Source of the DNA: Candidatus Krumholzibacteriia bacterium
Lineage (GTDB): Bacteria; Krumholzibacteriota; Krumholzibacteriia; Krumholzibacteriales; Krumholzibacteriaceae
Length of the DNA: 13,198 nt
Reading direction: 5' to 3'
Assembly (NCBI GenBank): GCA_026387805.1
Contig: JAPLKY010000269.1
Span: 1-13,198, forward strand
Shown here: positions 6,778-13,198 of the stretch, piece after piece
Numbering within the stretch: position 1 is the stretch's first letter
How the letters are laid out: the number at the start of each line of letters is the position of its first letter
Translations under genes and position numbers: made by a program
Notes under the pieces: generated by a model
Seen by the model: only the letters and a program-made list of their open reading frames with translations
The model's database searches: none
What the model was told of the DNA's origin: nothing

Positions 6778-8169
6778 CTAGAATACCTCCGGCTGCTCCC
6801 CGACGCCGGCCTGCGCCGCCGAATGGAAGCGCGTGTACGTCTTCTCGAAGACGAGCGGAACCATGCCGGTGGGCCCGTTCCGCTGCTTCCCGATGATGAG
6901 CTCGGCCTTCCCCTGCTTGTCGGGATCGCCCGGATCGTAGAACTCGGCCCGGTAGAGGAAGAGGACGAGGTCCGCGTCCTGCTCGATGGCGCCCGACTCG
7001 CGAAGATCCGAAAGCATCGGCCGCCGGTCCCCGCCCCGCGCCTCGACGGCGCGCGAGAGCTGCGAAAGAGCGATGATCGGTATCGAGAGCTCCTTGGCGA
7101 GCGCTTTGAGCGAGCGCGAGATCGAGGATATCTCCTGCTGCCGGTTCTCGGAGCGCTCGCTGCAGCGCGCGAGCTGGAGATAGTCGATGATGACGAGCGC
7201 GACGTCGTGCTCCGATTTGAGCCTGCGCGCGCGGGCGCGCATGTCGAGGGTCGAGATCGCCGGCGTGTCGTCGATGAAGATCGGCGCCTCGGAAAGGAGC
7301 CCCGCCGCGTTCGTGAGGCGCTCGATGTCCTTCGACGAGGTGAATCCGCTGCGCACCTTCTGCGCGTCGACCTGTCCCTCGGAGCAGAGGAGCCGCTGGA
7401 CGAGGAGCTCCTTCGACATTTCGAGGCTGAAGATCGCGACCGGCTTCTTCTCGAGGAGTCCGACGTGCTGCGCGATGTTGAGCGCGAAGCTCGTCTTTCC
7501 CATCGAGGGGCGCCCCGCGATGATGACCATATCGCTCGGGTGGAACCCGGCGGTGTACTTGTCGAGATCGATGAAGCCGCTCGCGAGCCCCGTGACGCTT
7601 ATCCGCGTCTCGTGCACGCGCTGGATCTCGTCGAACCGCTCCTTGAGAACGTCCTTGATATGCACGAACCCCTGGCTCACCCGGGACTCGGATATCTTGA
7701 ATATCTTCTGCTCCGCGGCGTCGAGAATGGCGTCGGCCTCGCGGTTCGCCGCGTAGGCGTCCTCGGCAATGTCGGTCGACGCCCGGATGAGCTGGCGGAG
7801 TATGTACTTGTCGAGAACGATGCGCGCGTAGTGCTCGATATTCGCCGCGCTCGGCGTGCTGTCGACGAGATCGGTGAGCGCGGCGATTCCGCCCACCGCG
7901 TCGAGATCTCCCGCCTTGGCGAGCTCCTCCGAGAGCGTCATGACGTCGATCGGCTCGCGTTTGTTGAAGAGCGCGAGCATCGCGCTGAAGATCTTTCCGT
8001 GCGCGGGGCGGTAGAAGTTCCCCGCCGCGACGATCTCGACCGCCATCGTCGAAGCCTCGGGCTCGAGGAGCATGCCGCCGAGGACCGCGCGCTCCGCATC
8101 GAGGTTCTGCGGCGGAATGCGTTCGATGCCCTTGAACTCGAGGCGCGTATTCGTGCCGGTATCCGTCAT
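6778..8169 (-). CDS. dnaB: Replicative DNA helicase DnaB
   Basis: This hexameric helicase unwinds DNA at the replication fork and recruits primase. At 463 residues it is full length with no intein. The N-terminal domain (about 18-120) starts IPPQNLDAERAVLGGML. The RecA-like ATPase has Walker A GRPSMGKTS (219-227), FSLEMS (247-252), Walker B VIIDYLQL (326-333), ENRQQEISSISRSLK (341-355), LSQLSRAVE (369-377), DLRESGAIEQDAD (388-400) and the arginine-finger region KQRNGPTG (428-435). The reading frame is open upstream for another 88 codons inside udg, but that part has no DnaB similarity. The ATG at 8169 has GGGAGGG before it and forms an ATGA overlap with the udg stop. Confidence 0.97.
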   Translation of the reverse strand: MTDTGTNTRLEFKGIERIPPQNLDAERAVLGGMLLEPEASTMAVEIVAAGNFYRPAHGKIFSAMLALFNKREPIDVMTLSEELAKAGDLDAVGGIAALTDLVDSTPSAANIEHYARIVLDKYILRQLIRASTDIAEDAYAANREADAILDAAEQKIFKISESRVSQGFVHIKDVLKERFDEIQRVHETRISVTGLASGFIDLDKYTAGFHPSDMVIIAGRPSMGKTSFALNIAQHVGLLEKKPVAIFSLEMSKELLVQRLLCSEGQVDAQKVRSGFTSSKDIERLTNAAGLLSEAPIFIDDTPAISTLDMRARARRLKSEHDVALVIIDYLQLARCSERSENRQQEISSISRSLKALAKELSIPIIALSQLSRAVEARGGDRRPMLSDLRESGAIEQDADLVLFLYRAEFYDPGDPDKQGKAELIIGKQRNGPTGMVPLVFEKTYTRFHSAAQAGVGEQPEVF

Positions 8170-8987
8170 TCGCCCTCCCGGACCGCCTCGTCGTAGAGCT
8201 TCCTCATCGTCTTGAGGTCCTCCCACGCGTCGCGTTTGAGATTCGGATTCCTGAGAAGCGCGGCCGGGTGATAGGTCACCGCGACCGGAATGTCGTTGTA
8301 ATAATGCATGCCCTGCCTGAGGATCCCGAGCGCGGTCGTCTTCTTGAGAAGACCGTGCGCCGCGATCCTTCCGAGCGCGCAGATCATGACGGGCCTGATG
8401 AGATCGAGCTGTCTCGCGAGATACGGCTCGCACGCCGCCATCTCGTCCTCCTGCGGCTCCCGGTTACCCGGCGGCCGGCATTTCAGGATATTGGCGATGT
8501 ACACTTCTTCCCGGGCGAATCCGATCGCGGCGAGCATCTTCGTGAGAAGCTGCCCCGCCCGTCCGACGAAAGGTAACCCCTGGAGATCCTCCTCGCGGCC
8601 CGGCGCCTCGCCGATGAAGATGATTCTCGAGGAGGGATTTCCGCTCCCGAACACGGTCCGCGTCCTTCCTCCGGAGAGACCGCAGCGCTCGCACTTCGAA
8701 ACGATCGCGGCGAGCGCGGCGAGATCGAATCCGGAGAGATCGGGATCCCGCTTTCGAACCGGCTCTCCGAAGAGGGAAGCCTGCTCGACGGCGGACTGCT
8801 CGCTCGTGACGCGGATACCGGGCCTTCTCTCGATCACGGGAGAGGTGATCATGACGATTTCCCGGGCGCTCTCCCGCGGCCCTTCCGCGGGGCGCGCGTC
8901 AGGCGTCATCCGGTACGCGACCTCCATCCCCGCGACGTGCCGGGCGAGAAGATACCGCCTGATTTCTCCGAGAGCGTCCCGTTCCAT
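8166..8987 (-). CDS. udg: Family 4 uracil-DNA glycosylase (4Fe-4S)
   Basis: This enzyme removes uracil from DNA, the first step of base-excision repair of deaminated cytosine. At 273 residues it has the family 4 core (about 95-268) after an N-terminal extension of some 90 residues. Such extensions occur in many bacterial members. The four iron-sulfur cysteines are present: Cys99 and Cys102 (CERC), Cys170 (LKCRPPGN) and Cys186 (AACEPYL). The active-site loop is GEAPGREEDLQGLPFVGRAG (126-145), and the uracil-binding motif YHPAAL has His240. The start ATG has AAGGGG upstream and follows coaBC after eight bases. The ATGA overlap with dnaB implies coupled translation of a repair and a replication gene. 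Confidence 0.93.
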   Translation of the reverse strand: MERDALGEIRRYLLARHVAGMEVAYRMTPDARPAEGPRESAREIVMITSPVIERRPGIRVTSEQSAVEQASLFGEPVRKRDPDLSGFDLAALAAIVSKCERCGLSGGRTRTVFGSGNPSSRIIFIGEAPGREEDLQGLPFVGRAGQLLTKMLAAIGFAREEVYIANILKCRPPGNREPQEDEMAACEPYLARQLDLIRPVMICALGRIAAHGLLKKTTALGILRQGMHYYNDIPVAVTYHPAALLRNPNLKRDAWEDLKTMRKLYDEAVREGE

Positions 8988-8995
8988 CCGGCCCC

Positions 8996-10237
8996 TTATC
9001 GCCTGAACCGCTTCAACCGGCCGTCGGCGGCGACGGCGTCGAGAATGAGAACCGCCGCCTCATCCTTCGAAATGAGAGGAGTCGCGAAAAGCTTCTTCCG
9101 CTCCTTGAAGAGCGTGATCTGATTCGTCGGCGCGGAGAAGCCGGTCTTCTTCCCGGGAGCGTTGAGCACCATATAGTCGCAGCCCTTCTCGCGGGCTTTC
9201 CGCGTCGCGTTTGCCTCGCCGTTCTCCGTCTCGAGAGCGAAGCCGACGACGATCCTGCCCTCTTTTCGCTTCCCGAGCGAGGAGAGAATGTCCTCGGTCG
9301 AACGGAGCTCGAGCTCGAACGATTTCCCCGCCCGCTTTATCTTCCCGGCGCGCCGCCGAACCGGCGTAAAATCGGAAACGGCCGCGGCCATGACGCACAC
9401 GTCGCACCGCGCAAACGCCTTCGTCACCGCGGCCTTCATCTCGGCGGCGGTCGCGACGCGCTCGATCGCGTCGACCCGCGGTGCCGGCACGTCGACCGGA
9501 CCGTGAACGAGCGTCACGTGCGCCCCCCGCGCTCGCGCCTCTCGCGCGATTGCAAATCCCATGCGCCCCGACGATCGGTTCGTGATGTAGCGCACGGGAT
9601 CTATCTCCTCTTCGGTCCGTCCCGCCGTAACGAGAACCCTGATCCCGGCGAGATCCCCCGGAGCGAAGGAGGCTTCGAGCGCGCGTACGATATCCTCGGG
9701 TTCCGCCATGCGACCGGGGCCGACGTCCCCGCACGCGAGGGCGCCCGAGCCGGGATCCAGGATTATCTTCCCGTCGGACACGAGCGTTTCGATGTTGCGC
9801 CGGACCGCGGGGTTCGCCCACATCGCCTCGTTCATCGCGGGGGCGAACATGACGGGCGCGCGCGCGGAAAGGAGCACCGTGCTCGCGATCTCGTCGGCGA
9901 CGCCGAGAGCCGCCTTCGCGATGATATCGGCGGTTGCGGGCGCCACGACGACGCGGTCCGCCCACTTCGAGAGCTCGACGTGCTCGACGACGGGGCGCTC
10001 GCGACGCGCGAACATGCTGATCGATACGGGGTTTTCCGAGAGAATCTCGAACGTGAGGGGTGTGACGAATTCGGTCGCGGCGGCGCTCATCACCACGCGG
10101 ACCTCGGAGCCGCCGCATTTGAGAAGGCGAACCAGGAGCGCGGACTTGTAAGCGGCGATGCCGCCCGTCACCACGAGAAGGATCTTTGTGCCCGATAGCC
10201 CTCCCTCGCGGCTATTTTTCCCCCTCCGGTTCCGCAT
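8996..10237 (-). CDS. coaBC: Bifunctional phosphopantothenoylcysteine decarboxylase/synthetase
   Basis: This fused enzyme makes 4'-phosphopantetheine for coenzyme A. CoaB couples phosphopantothenate to cysteine, and the flavoprotein CoaC decarboxylates the product. The CoaC half comes first: VTGGIAAYK (23-31), active His86 in VEHVELSKWAD, PAMNEAMW (133-140), and the clamp ALACGDVGPGRM with Cys169. The CoaB half starts at about 198: VLVTAGRTEEEIDPVRYITNRSSG with Asn220, AAAVSDFTP, KIKR (299-302) and GFALETEN. The only sensible in-frame start is the ATG at 10237, 26 bases inside rpoZ, with a weak ribosome binding site. A better GAGGGAGGG lies near 10205 but no start codon follows it in frame. 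True length may therefore differ slightly from 413 residues. Confidence 0.94.
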   Translation of the reverse strand: MRNRRGKNSREGGLSGTKILLVVTGGIAAYKSALLVRLLKCGGSEVRVVMSAAATEFVTPLTFEILSENPVSISMFARRERPVVEHVELSKWADRVVVAPATADIIAKAALGVADEIASTVLLSARAPVMFAPAMNEAMWANPAVRRNIETLVSDGKIILDPGSGALACGDVGPGRMAEPEDIVRALEASFAPGDLAGIRVLVTAGRTEEEIDPVRYITNRSSGRMGFAIAREARARGAHVTLVHGPVDVPAPRVDAIERVATAAEMKAAVTKAFARCDVCVMAAAVSDFTPVRRRAGKIKRAGKSFELELRSTEDILSSLGKRKEGRIVVGFALETENGEANATRKAREKGCDYMVLNAPGKKTGFSAPTNQITLFKERKKLFATPLISKDEAAVLILDAVAADGRLKRFRR

Positions 10238-10421
10238 ACGCGTACTTCACTTTCCCATCGATAAGTCGTTTCATCGCGATAGAGGTGGGTTTCTCCTCTA
10301 TTTCCTCGCCGGAAAGGCGGATCAAGGTATTGATACGCCTCGCTTCCTTCGCCATGATCCGAACCGCTTCGTACCTGTTCGGGATGACTTCGACGATTCT
10401 CTCAAGTGCTCCGATAATCAT
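10212..10421 (-). CDS. rpoZ: DNA-directed RNA polymerase omega subunit
   Basis: Omega helps fold and assemble the beta-prime subunit of RNA polymerase. The 69-residue product has the omega pattern: a basic YEAVRIMAKEARRIN helix, then EEIEEKPTSIAMKRLIDGKVKY. The frame is open upstream to 10562, but that extra stretch does not resemble omega. The ATG at 10421 has GAGAGGG seven bases before it, so it is chosen. The position between gmk and coaBC matches the conserved gmk-rpoZ-coaBC order of B. subtilis and others, which supports the call despite the small size. The gene overlaps the start of coaBC by 26 bases. Confidence 0.88.
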   Translation of the reverse strand: MIIGALERIVEVIPNRYEAVRIMAKEARRINTLIRLSGEEIEEKPTSIAMKRLIDGKVKYAYAEPEGEK

Positions 10422-10597
10422 AGCATACCCTCTCAACGTTATAGTGTACGACGATATGCACGACCGACAGGAATGCTCTCCGGCAGCCGGAGATCGCTTC
10501 CGGCGCCTCCCCACCCCATAGACCGGGTGAGGAATAGTAATATAAATAAGGCCCTTACGCAAGGGTTATAAATCCCGCCGCGGAAAGGCCTCTGCGC
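10422..10597 (-). promoter_or_regulatory. Structured leader/intergenic region upstream of rpoZ
   Basis: These 176 bases form the only long gap in the minus-strand cluster. Several potential hairpins are visible: CCCTT/AAGGG (arms 10552-10556 and 10561-10565); an 8-bp stem with one wobble (10509-10516 with 10525-10532); and a perfect 7-bp stem (10477-10483 with 10487-10493, 3-base loop). The arm at 10487-10493 overlaps GCCGGA (10486-10491), which can instead pair with TCCGGC at 10499-10504, so the two stems exclude each other. The stretch at 10533-10550 is AT-rich. No T-run follows any stem, so none is a clear intrinsic terminator. It may hold an internal promoter, a processing site or a regulatory leader. 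Confidence 0.45.
10534..10562 (-). promoter_or_regulatory. Possible weak internal promoter for rpoZ-coaBC
   Basis: On the minus strand TTGCGT (10557-10562) and TACTAT (10534-10539) are separated by 17 bases, inside the only AT-rich stretch of the gap. The matches to the sigma70 consensus are 3 of 6 and 4 of 6, so this is a weak candidate. Another -10-like TATAAC lies at 10438-10443, close to the rpoZ start, without a matching -35. Confidence 0.22.
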
Positions 10598-11203
10598 CTA
10601 GACGATCGCCGAGCGCTCCTCGCGGAGCGACTCCGCGCGGATGATCGCGAGACAGTCTTCCGCGCAGCGTTCCACGTCGTCGTTGACGACGATATAATCG
10701 TACCCGTCGAAGCGGGCGAGCTCCCGCCTCGCGTTCTCGAGACGGCGCCGGATGACCTCCTCGTCGTCCGTCGCGCGGCCGTCGAGCCGGGTCCTCAGCG
10801 TCTCGAGATCGGGCGGAAAGAGAAATATGAGAACGGCTCCGGGAAAGCGCGCCCGGACGCTCATTCCCCCCTGCACGTCGATCTCGAGAACGATGCTCGT
10901 TCCCGCCGCCAGCTTGCTTTCGACGAACGCGGCGGGCGTGCCGTAACAGTTCCCGTGCACTTCGGCCCATTCGAGAAAATCGCCGGCGTCGCGGCGCCTG
11001 TCGAACTCCTCGCGCGTCACGAAGAAATATTCGAATCCGTCCCGCTCGGCGCCGCGCGGCGGCCTCGTCGTGACCGAAACCGAAGCCGCGATATGGGGTG
11101 AGCGGGCGAGGACGCGGTCGACGACCGTCGATTTACCGACGCCCGAGGGTCCCGAAACGACCACGAGAAGCGGCTCCCGGGAAACGGTGAAAGATGATGT
11201 CAC
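10598..11203 (-). CDS. gmk: Guanylate kinase
   Basis: This enzyme phosphorylates GMP to GDP with ATP in the cytoplasm, feeding GTP and dGTP pools. At 201 residues it is typical. It shows the P-loop SGPSGVGKST (17-26), VSVTTRPPRGAERDGFEYFFV with GMP-binding residues, FLEWAEVHGNCYGTP, LEIDVQGG, and the lid segment DGRATDDEEVIRRRL. The start is GTG at 11203, with AAGGAG (11214-11219) ten bases upstream. A second GTG closer to that site is out of frame. It lies 60 bases after yicC, a gap that contains a strong GC hairpin, and 176 bases before rpoZ. Confidence 0.96.
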   Translation of the reverse strand: MTSSFTVSREPLLVVVSGPSGVGKSTVVDRVLARSPHIAASVSVTTRPPRGAERDGFEYFFVTREEFDRRRDAGDFLEWAEVHGNCYGTPAAFVESKLAAGTSIVLEIDVQGGMSVRARFPGAVLIFLFPPDLETLRTRLDGRATDDEEVIRRRLENARRELARFDGYDYIVVNDDVERCAEDCLAIIRAESLREERSAIV

Positions 11204-11230
11204 TGCGGCACGGCTCCTTTTTCGACCGGA

Positions 11231-11254
11231 CGCGCCGCCTGCCGCGGCGGCGCG
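11231..11254 (-). repeat. Perfect 9-bp GC hairpin between yicC and gmk
   Basis: CGCGCCGCC (11231-11239) pairs perfectly with GGCGGCGCG (11246-11254) around a six-base loop. It lies between the yicC stop and the gmk ribosome binding site. On the transcript it is followed by TCCGGTCGAAAAAGG, not a T-run, so it is not a classical terminator. It could protect mRNA ends, guide processing or lower read-through. A short GC palindrome in GC-rich DNA can also be chance. Confidence 0.5.
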
Positions 11255-11263
11255 GGACGCGCG

Positions 11264-12139
11264 TCACTCGAGGTTCTGAACCTGTTCGCGTATCTTTTCG
11301 ATCCCTTCCTTGAGGGACAAGCACTCGCGGATCACGCCCGCATCGGACGCCTTGTTCGCCATCGTCGTGGCCTCCCGGTGGATCTCCTGGAGGAGAAAGG
11401 TGAGACTCTTCGAAACCTCGTCCCCCTTTTCGATGACCGTCCGGAACTGCGCGAGGTGGCTCTTGATCCGGACGAGCTCCTCCGAAAAATCGGTCCGCTC
11501 GGCCGTGAGGGCGGCCTCCATGAGCCAGCGGTTCTCGTCGATCTTGTGCCCCGCCAGCAGCTGCGCGAGCCGCTCTTTCGCCCGCGCAAGCGAGCGCTTC
11601 AGGGCGAGAGGCGCTTTCTTCTCGATGCGGGCCGCCGATTTTTCGAGGGCGCCGAGCCTCCGCATGACGTCGCGCGCGAGCTCTTCCCCTTCGATCCGCC
11701 GCATCTCGTTGCATTTTTCGAGCGCGATGCCGAGCGCCTCGCGCGCGCGTTCCCAGAGGCTCCCGGGAACCGCCGCGTCGAGATTGTTCGCGAAGATATC
11801 GGGAAGCGCGAGGAGCGTGCCGATGTCGATCCGTCCCGGGATCCCCTCTTCGATGGCGAAGTCGCTCAGAACCCGGTAGGCCTTCCGCAGGTACGTCTTG
11901 TTGATCGCCACGCTCTCCGTCTCGACCGAGTGATCGAAGGCGACCGTCACATAGATGTGGCCGCGCTTGAGGGAGCCTCGTACGATCTTTTCTATCTCCT
12001 TCTCATAGCCGTTCAGCGGCCGCGGCAGGCGAATCGCAAAATCCATGAAGCGGTGATTCACGGTGCGCACCTCGACGGTGACGGCGCCGGCGCTTCCCCG
12101 CGCTTCACCCTTCCCGTATCCCGTCATGCTATAGACCAT
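11264..12139 (-). CDS. yicC: YicC/YloC-family endoribonuclease
   Basis: This is an RNA-degrading protein of the YicC family. E. coli YicC is an endoribonuclease implicated in small-RNA turnover. At 291 residues it is full length. It starts with the hallmark MVYSMTGYGKGE and then VEVRTVNHRFMD. The C-terminal catalytic-type domain has DENRWLMEAALTAERTDFSEELVRIKSHL, FLLQEIHREATTMANKASDA and the classic ending EKIREQVQNLE. The frame is open far upstream across the divergent gene, but homology begins at the ATG at 12139, which has GGGGGAG three bases before it. It is the first gene of the minus-strand cluster, divergent from the NFACT gene. In B. subtilis the equivalent yloC also lies near an NFACT gene and gmk. 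Confidence 0.95.
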   Translation of the reverse strand: MVYSMTGYGKGEARGSAGAVTVEVRTVNHRFMDFAIRLPRPLNGYEKEIEKIVRGSLKRGHIYVTVAFDHSVETESVAINKTYLRKAYRVLSDFAIEEGIPGRIDIGTLLALPDIFANNLDAAVPGSLWERAREALGIALEKCNEMRRIEGEELARDVMRRLGALEKSAARIEKKAPLALKRSLARAKERLAQLLAGHKIDENRWLMEAALTAERTDFSEELVRIKSHLAQFRTVIEKGDEVSKSLTFLLQEIHREATTMANKASDAGVIRECLSLKEGIEKIREQVQNLE

Positions 12140-12211
12140 ACGCTCCCCCTTGCAGTGATTCGATGCGCCCGCGCGCTTCCGCTCTCCCCGCGACCGATGC
12201 ATCCTCAGGGT

Positions 12212-12220
12212 ACTGTAGCA
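12212..12220 (-). promoter_or_regulatory. Candidate extended -10 promoter for the yicC cluster
   Basis: On the minus strand TGC-TACAGT has the TG-n-TAnnnT layout of an extended -10 element. The -10 hexamer matches 4 of 6 and no good -35 lies 16-18 bases upstream. Initiation would be near 12205, giving a leader of about 65 bases. Some promoter must exist here for the fourteen-gene cluster if transcription does not enter from elsewhere; this is the best candidate I see. Confidence 0.35.
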
Positions 12221-12268
12221 CGATCGCGCGGTCCAAGTAAGGGGAGAAATGCGCGACGGCTTTACAAT

Positions 12269-12297
12269 TTGACTTGGAACCCGCCGCCCCCTATGAT
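12269..12297 (+). promoter_or_regulatory. Near-consensus sigma70 promoter of the NFACT gene
   Basis: TTGACT (12269-12274) and TATGAT (12292-12297) are separated by exactly 17 bases, each matching 5 of 6 consensus positions. The predicted start of transcription, seven bases after the -10, falls at 12304-12305, on the A of the ATG. There is no room for a ribosome binding site, so the transcript should be leaderless. Confidence 0.7.
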
Positions 12298-12304
12298 TCG
12301 ACGC

Positions 12305-13198
12305 ATGAACGGATTGACCGTATACGCCCTCGGGATCGAGCTCGACCGGATGCTCTCCGGCGCTTCGATCACCGCCGTGAGACGATTCCCCGAGGGGGTC
12401 ACGCTCTTTCTCAAGCACGCCCCGTTCCCCTTCGCGCACGTCCTCTATCATCGCAGGGAACCCGAGCTCGTGCCGTCGGATCGCGAGCTCGCCCCGCGGA
12501 ACCGCGGAATCGAAGAAATGACCGCGGTCGACGGGAGACGCATCGAAGGGGTCCGTTCCATAGGCGTCGAGCGTGTGCTCGTCGTAGAGCTCGCGCCGGG
12601 AAGCGAATGGGGAAGGGAGGAGAGCCTCCTTCTCAGAATCGATCTCACCCCGGCCGCGAAGGCGCTCGCGCTCTACGGAGGGAGCTCCGAGAAGCAGATC
12701 GCCTCGCTCGGCGCGAAAAAATCGAGGAAGCCGGCGGGGCCGAACGAGGCCCTTCCGCCCAAGCGGCACTCGATCCTCCGGCTCCCCGCCGAACCGCCGG
12801 CCGGCATACTCGAGGAGCCTCCGCTCGACGAGATCTCCTCCGCGGCGCCCGATCACACGCGCCGCTGGAAACACGCGAAGTCGTCCGCCGATGCCCTCGC
12901 GCGCTCGATCGGCGGGATCGATCCGGTTCTCGCCGGCGCTCTCTCGAAAAGCACCGGAGCCGATCCCGCGCGGCTATGGCCCTTGCTCGTCGAAATCGGG
13001 GCCAGGCTCGCGGCGGGCGCCTGGGACTGGCGTCTCTACGAATTTCCCGGAGAAGGGGAAGCCGGCGCCGCAGCGCTCTATCCGGTAGAGCTCCCGGTCG
13101 AAGCCCCCGTCAGGCGCATGAAGGACGTCCTCGAAGCGCTCACCGTGCGGACGGCGGAGGTCGTCATGCCGTCGTACGTCGCGCACCTGAGACGAAAG
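12305..13198 (+). CDS. NFACT-family (RqcH/FbpA-like) protein, N-terminal part
   Basis: The frame is open from ATG 12305 through the window edge (298 codons, no stop), so the gene continues beyond it. It resembles the NFACT-N domain of RqcH/FbpA/NEMF proteins, which in bacteria add alanine tails to stalled nascent chains on 50S subunits. Supporting segments: GLTVYALGIELDRMLSGASI near the start; GRRIEGVRSIGVERVLVVEL (78-96); the linker LLVEIG...LYEF (about 227-247); and ADALARSIGGIDPVLAGAL (195-213), which matches the family's segment around 'GLSPLLA'. It is divergent: Glu89-Arg90 stands where RqcH has its Asp-Arg pair, and the usual GRHSN-type motif is not seen. The coiled coil and NFACT-R domain, if present, lie outside. 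A yicC neighbour agrees with the B. subtilis order. The start is set by the homology and the leaderless promoter. Confidence 0.72.
   Translation, partial: MNGLTVYALGIELDRMLSGASITAVRRFPEGVTLFLKHAPFPFAHVLYHRREPELVPSDRELAPRNRGIEEMTAVDGRRIEGVRSIGVERVLVVELAPGSEWGREESLLLRIDLTPAAKALALYGGSSEKQIASLGAKKSRKPAGPNEALPPKRHSILRLPAEPPAGILEEPPLDEISSAAPDHTRRWKHAKSSADALARSIGGIDPVLAGALSKSTGADPARLWPLLVEIGARLAAGAWDWRLYEFPGEGEAGAAALYPVELPVEAPVRRMKDVLEALTVRTAEVVMPSYVAHLRRK

Noticed and set aside
7220..7245. Alternating GC run in dnaB (GCGCGCGCGGGCGCGC) as a special structure
   Set aside because: It encodes an ordinary Arg/Ala-rich helix of DnaB (MRARARRLKSE), so codon choice explains it.
6547..8196. A 549-codon open frame on the plus strand opposite dnaB
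   Set aside because: Same antisense shadow effect. The sequence is low-complexity, rich in Arg, Glu, Leu and Asp, with no family motif, and the real DnaB is complete on the other strand.
8170..8433. Upstream extension of dnaB by 88 codons
   Set aside because: It lies inside udg in another frame, is unlike DnaB, and the ATG at 8169 has a ribosome binding site and an ATGA overlap.
10422..10562. Longer rpoZ product of 116 residues
   Set aside because: The added residues have no omega similarity and cover the hairpin region. The ATG at 10421 has a good ribosome binding site.
12140..12874. Upstream extension of yicC to a 536-residue protein
   Set aside because: The extra part is antisense to the NFACT gene and unlike YicC. 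The conserved start at 12139 has its own ribosome binding site.
1..13198. Defence system, prophage, CRISPR array, or novel multi-gene system
   Set aside because: Every substantial coding region is assigned to a known housekeeping or envelope family. There are no direct repeat arrays, integrases, transposases or toxin-antitoxin-like pairs.

Overview
This window looks like part of the chromosome of a GC-rich, diderm (Gram-negative-type) bacterium, probably an uncultured lineage assembled from a metagenome. The protein families and gene order would suit an FCB-like phylum such as Krumholzibacteriota or Eisenbacteria. That placement is a guess from general impression, not a measurement. Genes are tightly packed, Shine-Dalgarno sequences are clear, and 5 of 14 annotated starts on the minus strand are GTG or TTG. 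The Mla-type lipid transport genes argue for an outer membrane.

Layout. Fourteen genes lie head to tail on the minus strand, covering about 12139 down to 83. In order of transcription they are: yicC, gmk, rpoZ, coaBC, a family 4 uracil-DNA glycosylase, dnaB, mlaE, mlaF, mlaD, ispD, ispF, gltX, ddl, and the start of an M42 aminopeptidase gene. Most junctions are short or overlapping: ATGA between udg and dnaB, TAG-GTG between dnaB and mlaE, and a 26-base overlap between rpoZ and coaBC. The largest gap is 176 bases upstream of rpoZ. It holds several potential hairpins and is the likeliest place for internal promotion or processing. On the plus strand a divergent gene begins at 12305 and runs off the right edge. 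It encodes the N-terminal part of an NFACT (RqcH/FbpA-like) protein. Between it and yicC is a 165-base divergent promoter region with a near-consensus sigma70 promoter placed so close to the ATG that the mRNA should be leaderless.

How the genes fit together. Two conserved bacterial gene blocks are joined: the yicC-gmk-rpoZ-coaBC block (with an NFACT gene nearby, as in Bacillus subtilis) and the ispD-ispF-gltX block. Between them are udg, dnaB and the mlaEFD lipid transporter. The cluster therefore covers RNA turnover, nucleotide and coenzyme A synthesis, RNA polymerase, DNA repair and replication, envelope lipid transport, isoprenoid precursor synthesis, tRNA charging and peptidoglycan precursor synthesis. 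These are core growth functions.

The left edge (1-112) is different. It is strongly AT-rich, contains a perfect GC-rich palindrome, and cuts off the M42 peptidase gene after about 111 codons. This is either an inserted palindromic repeat element or an assembly join. I found no defence system, CRISPR array, integrase, transposase, tRNA or rRNA. I do not see a convincing new multi-gene system: the coding content is ordinary housekeeping, and the points of interest are regulatory and structural.
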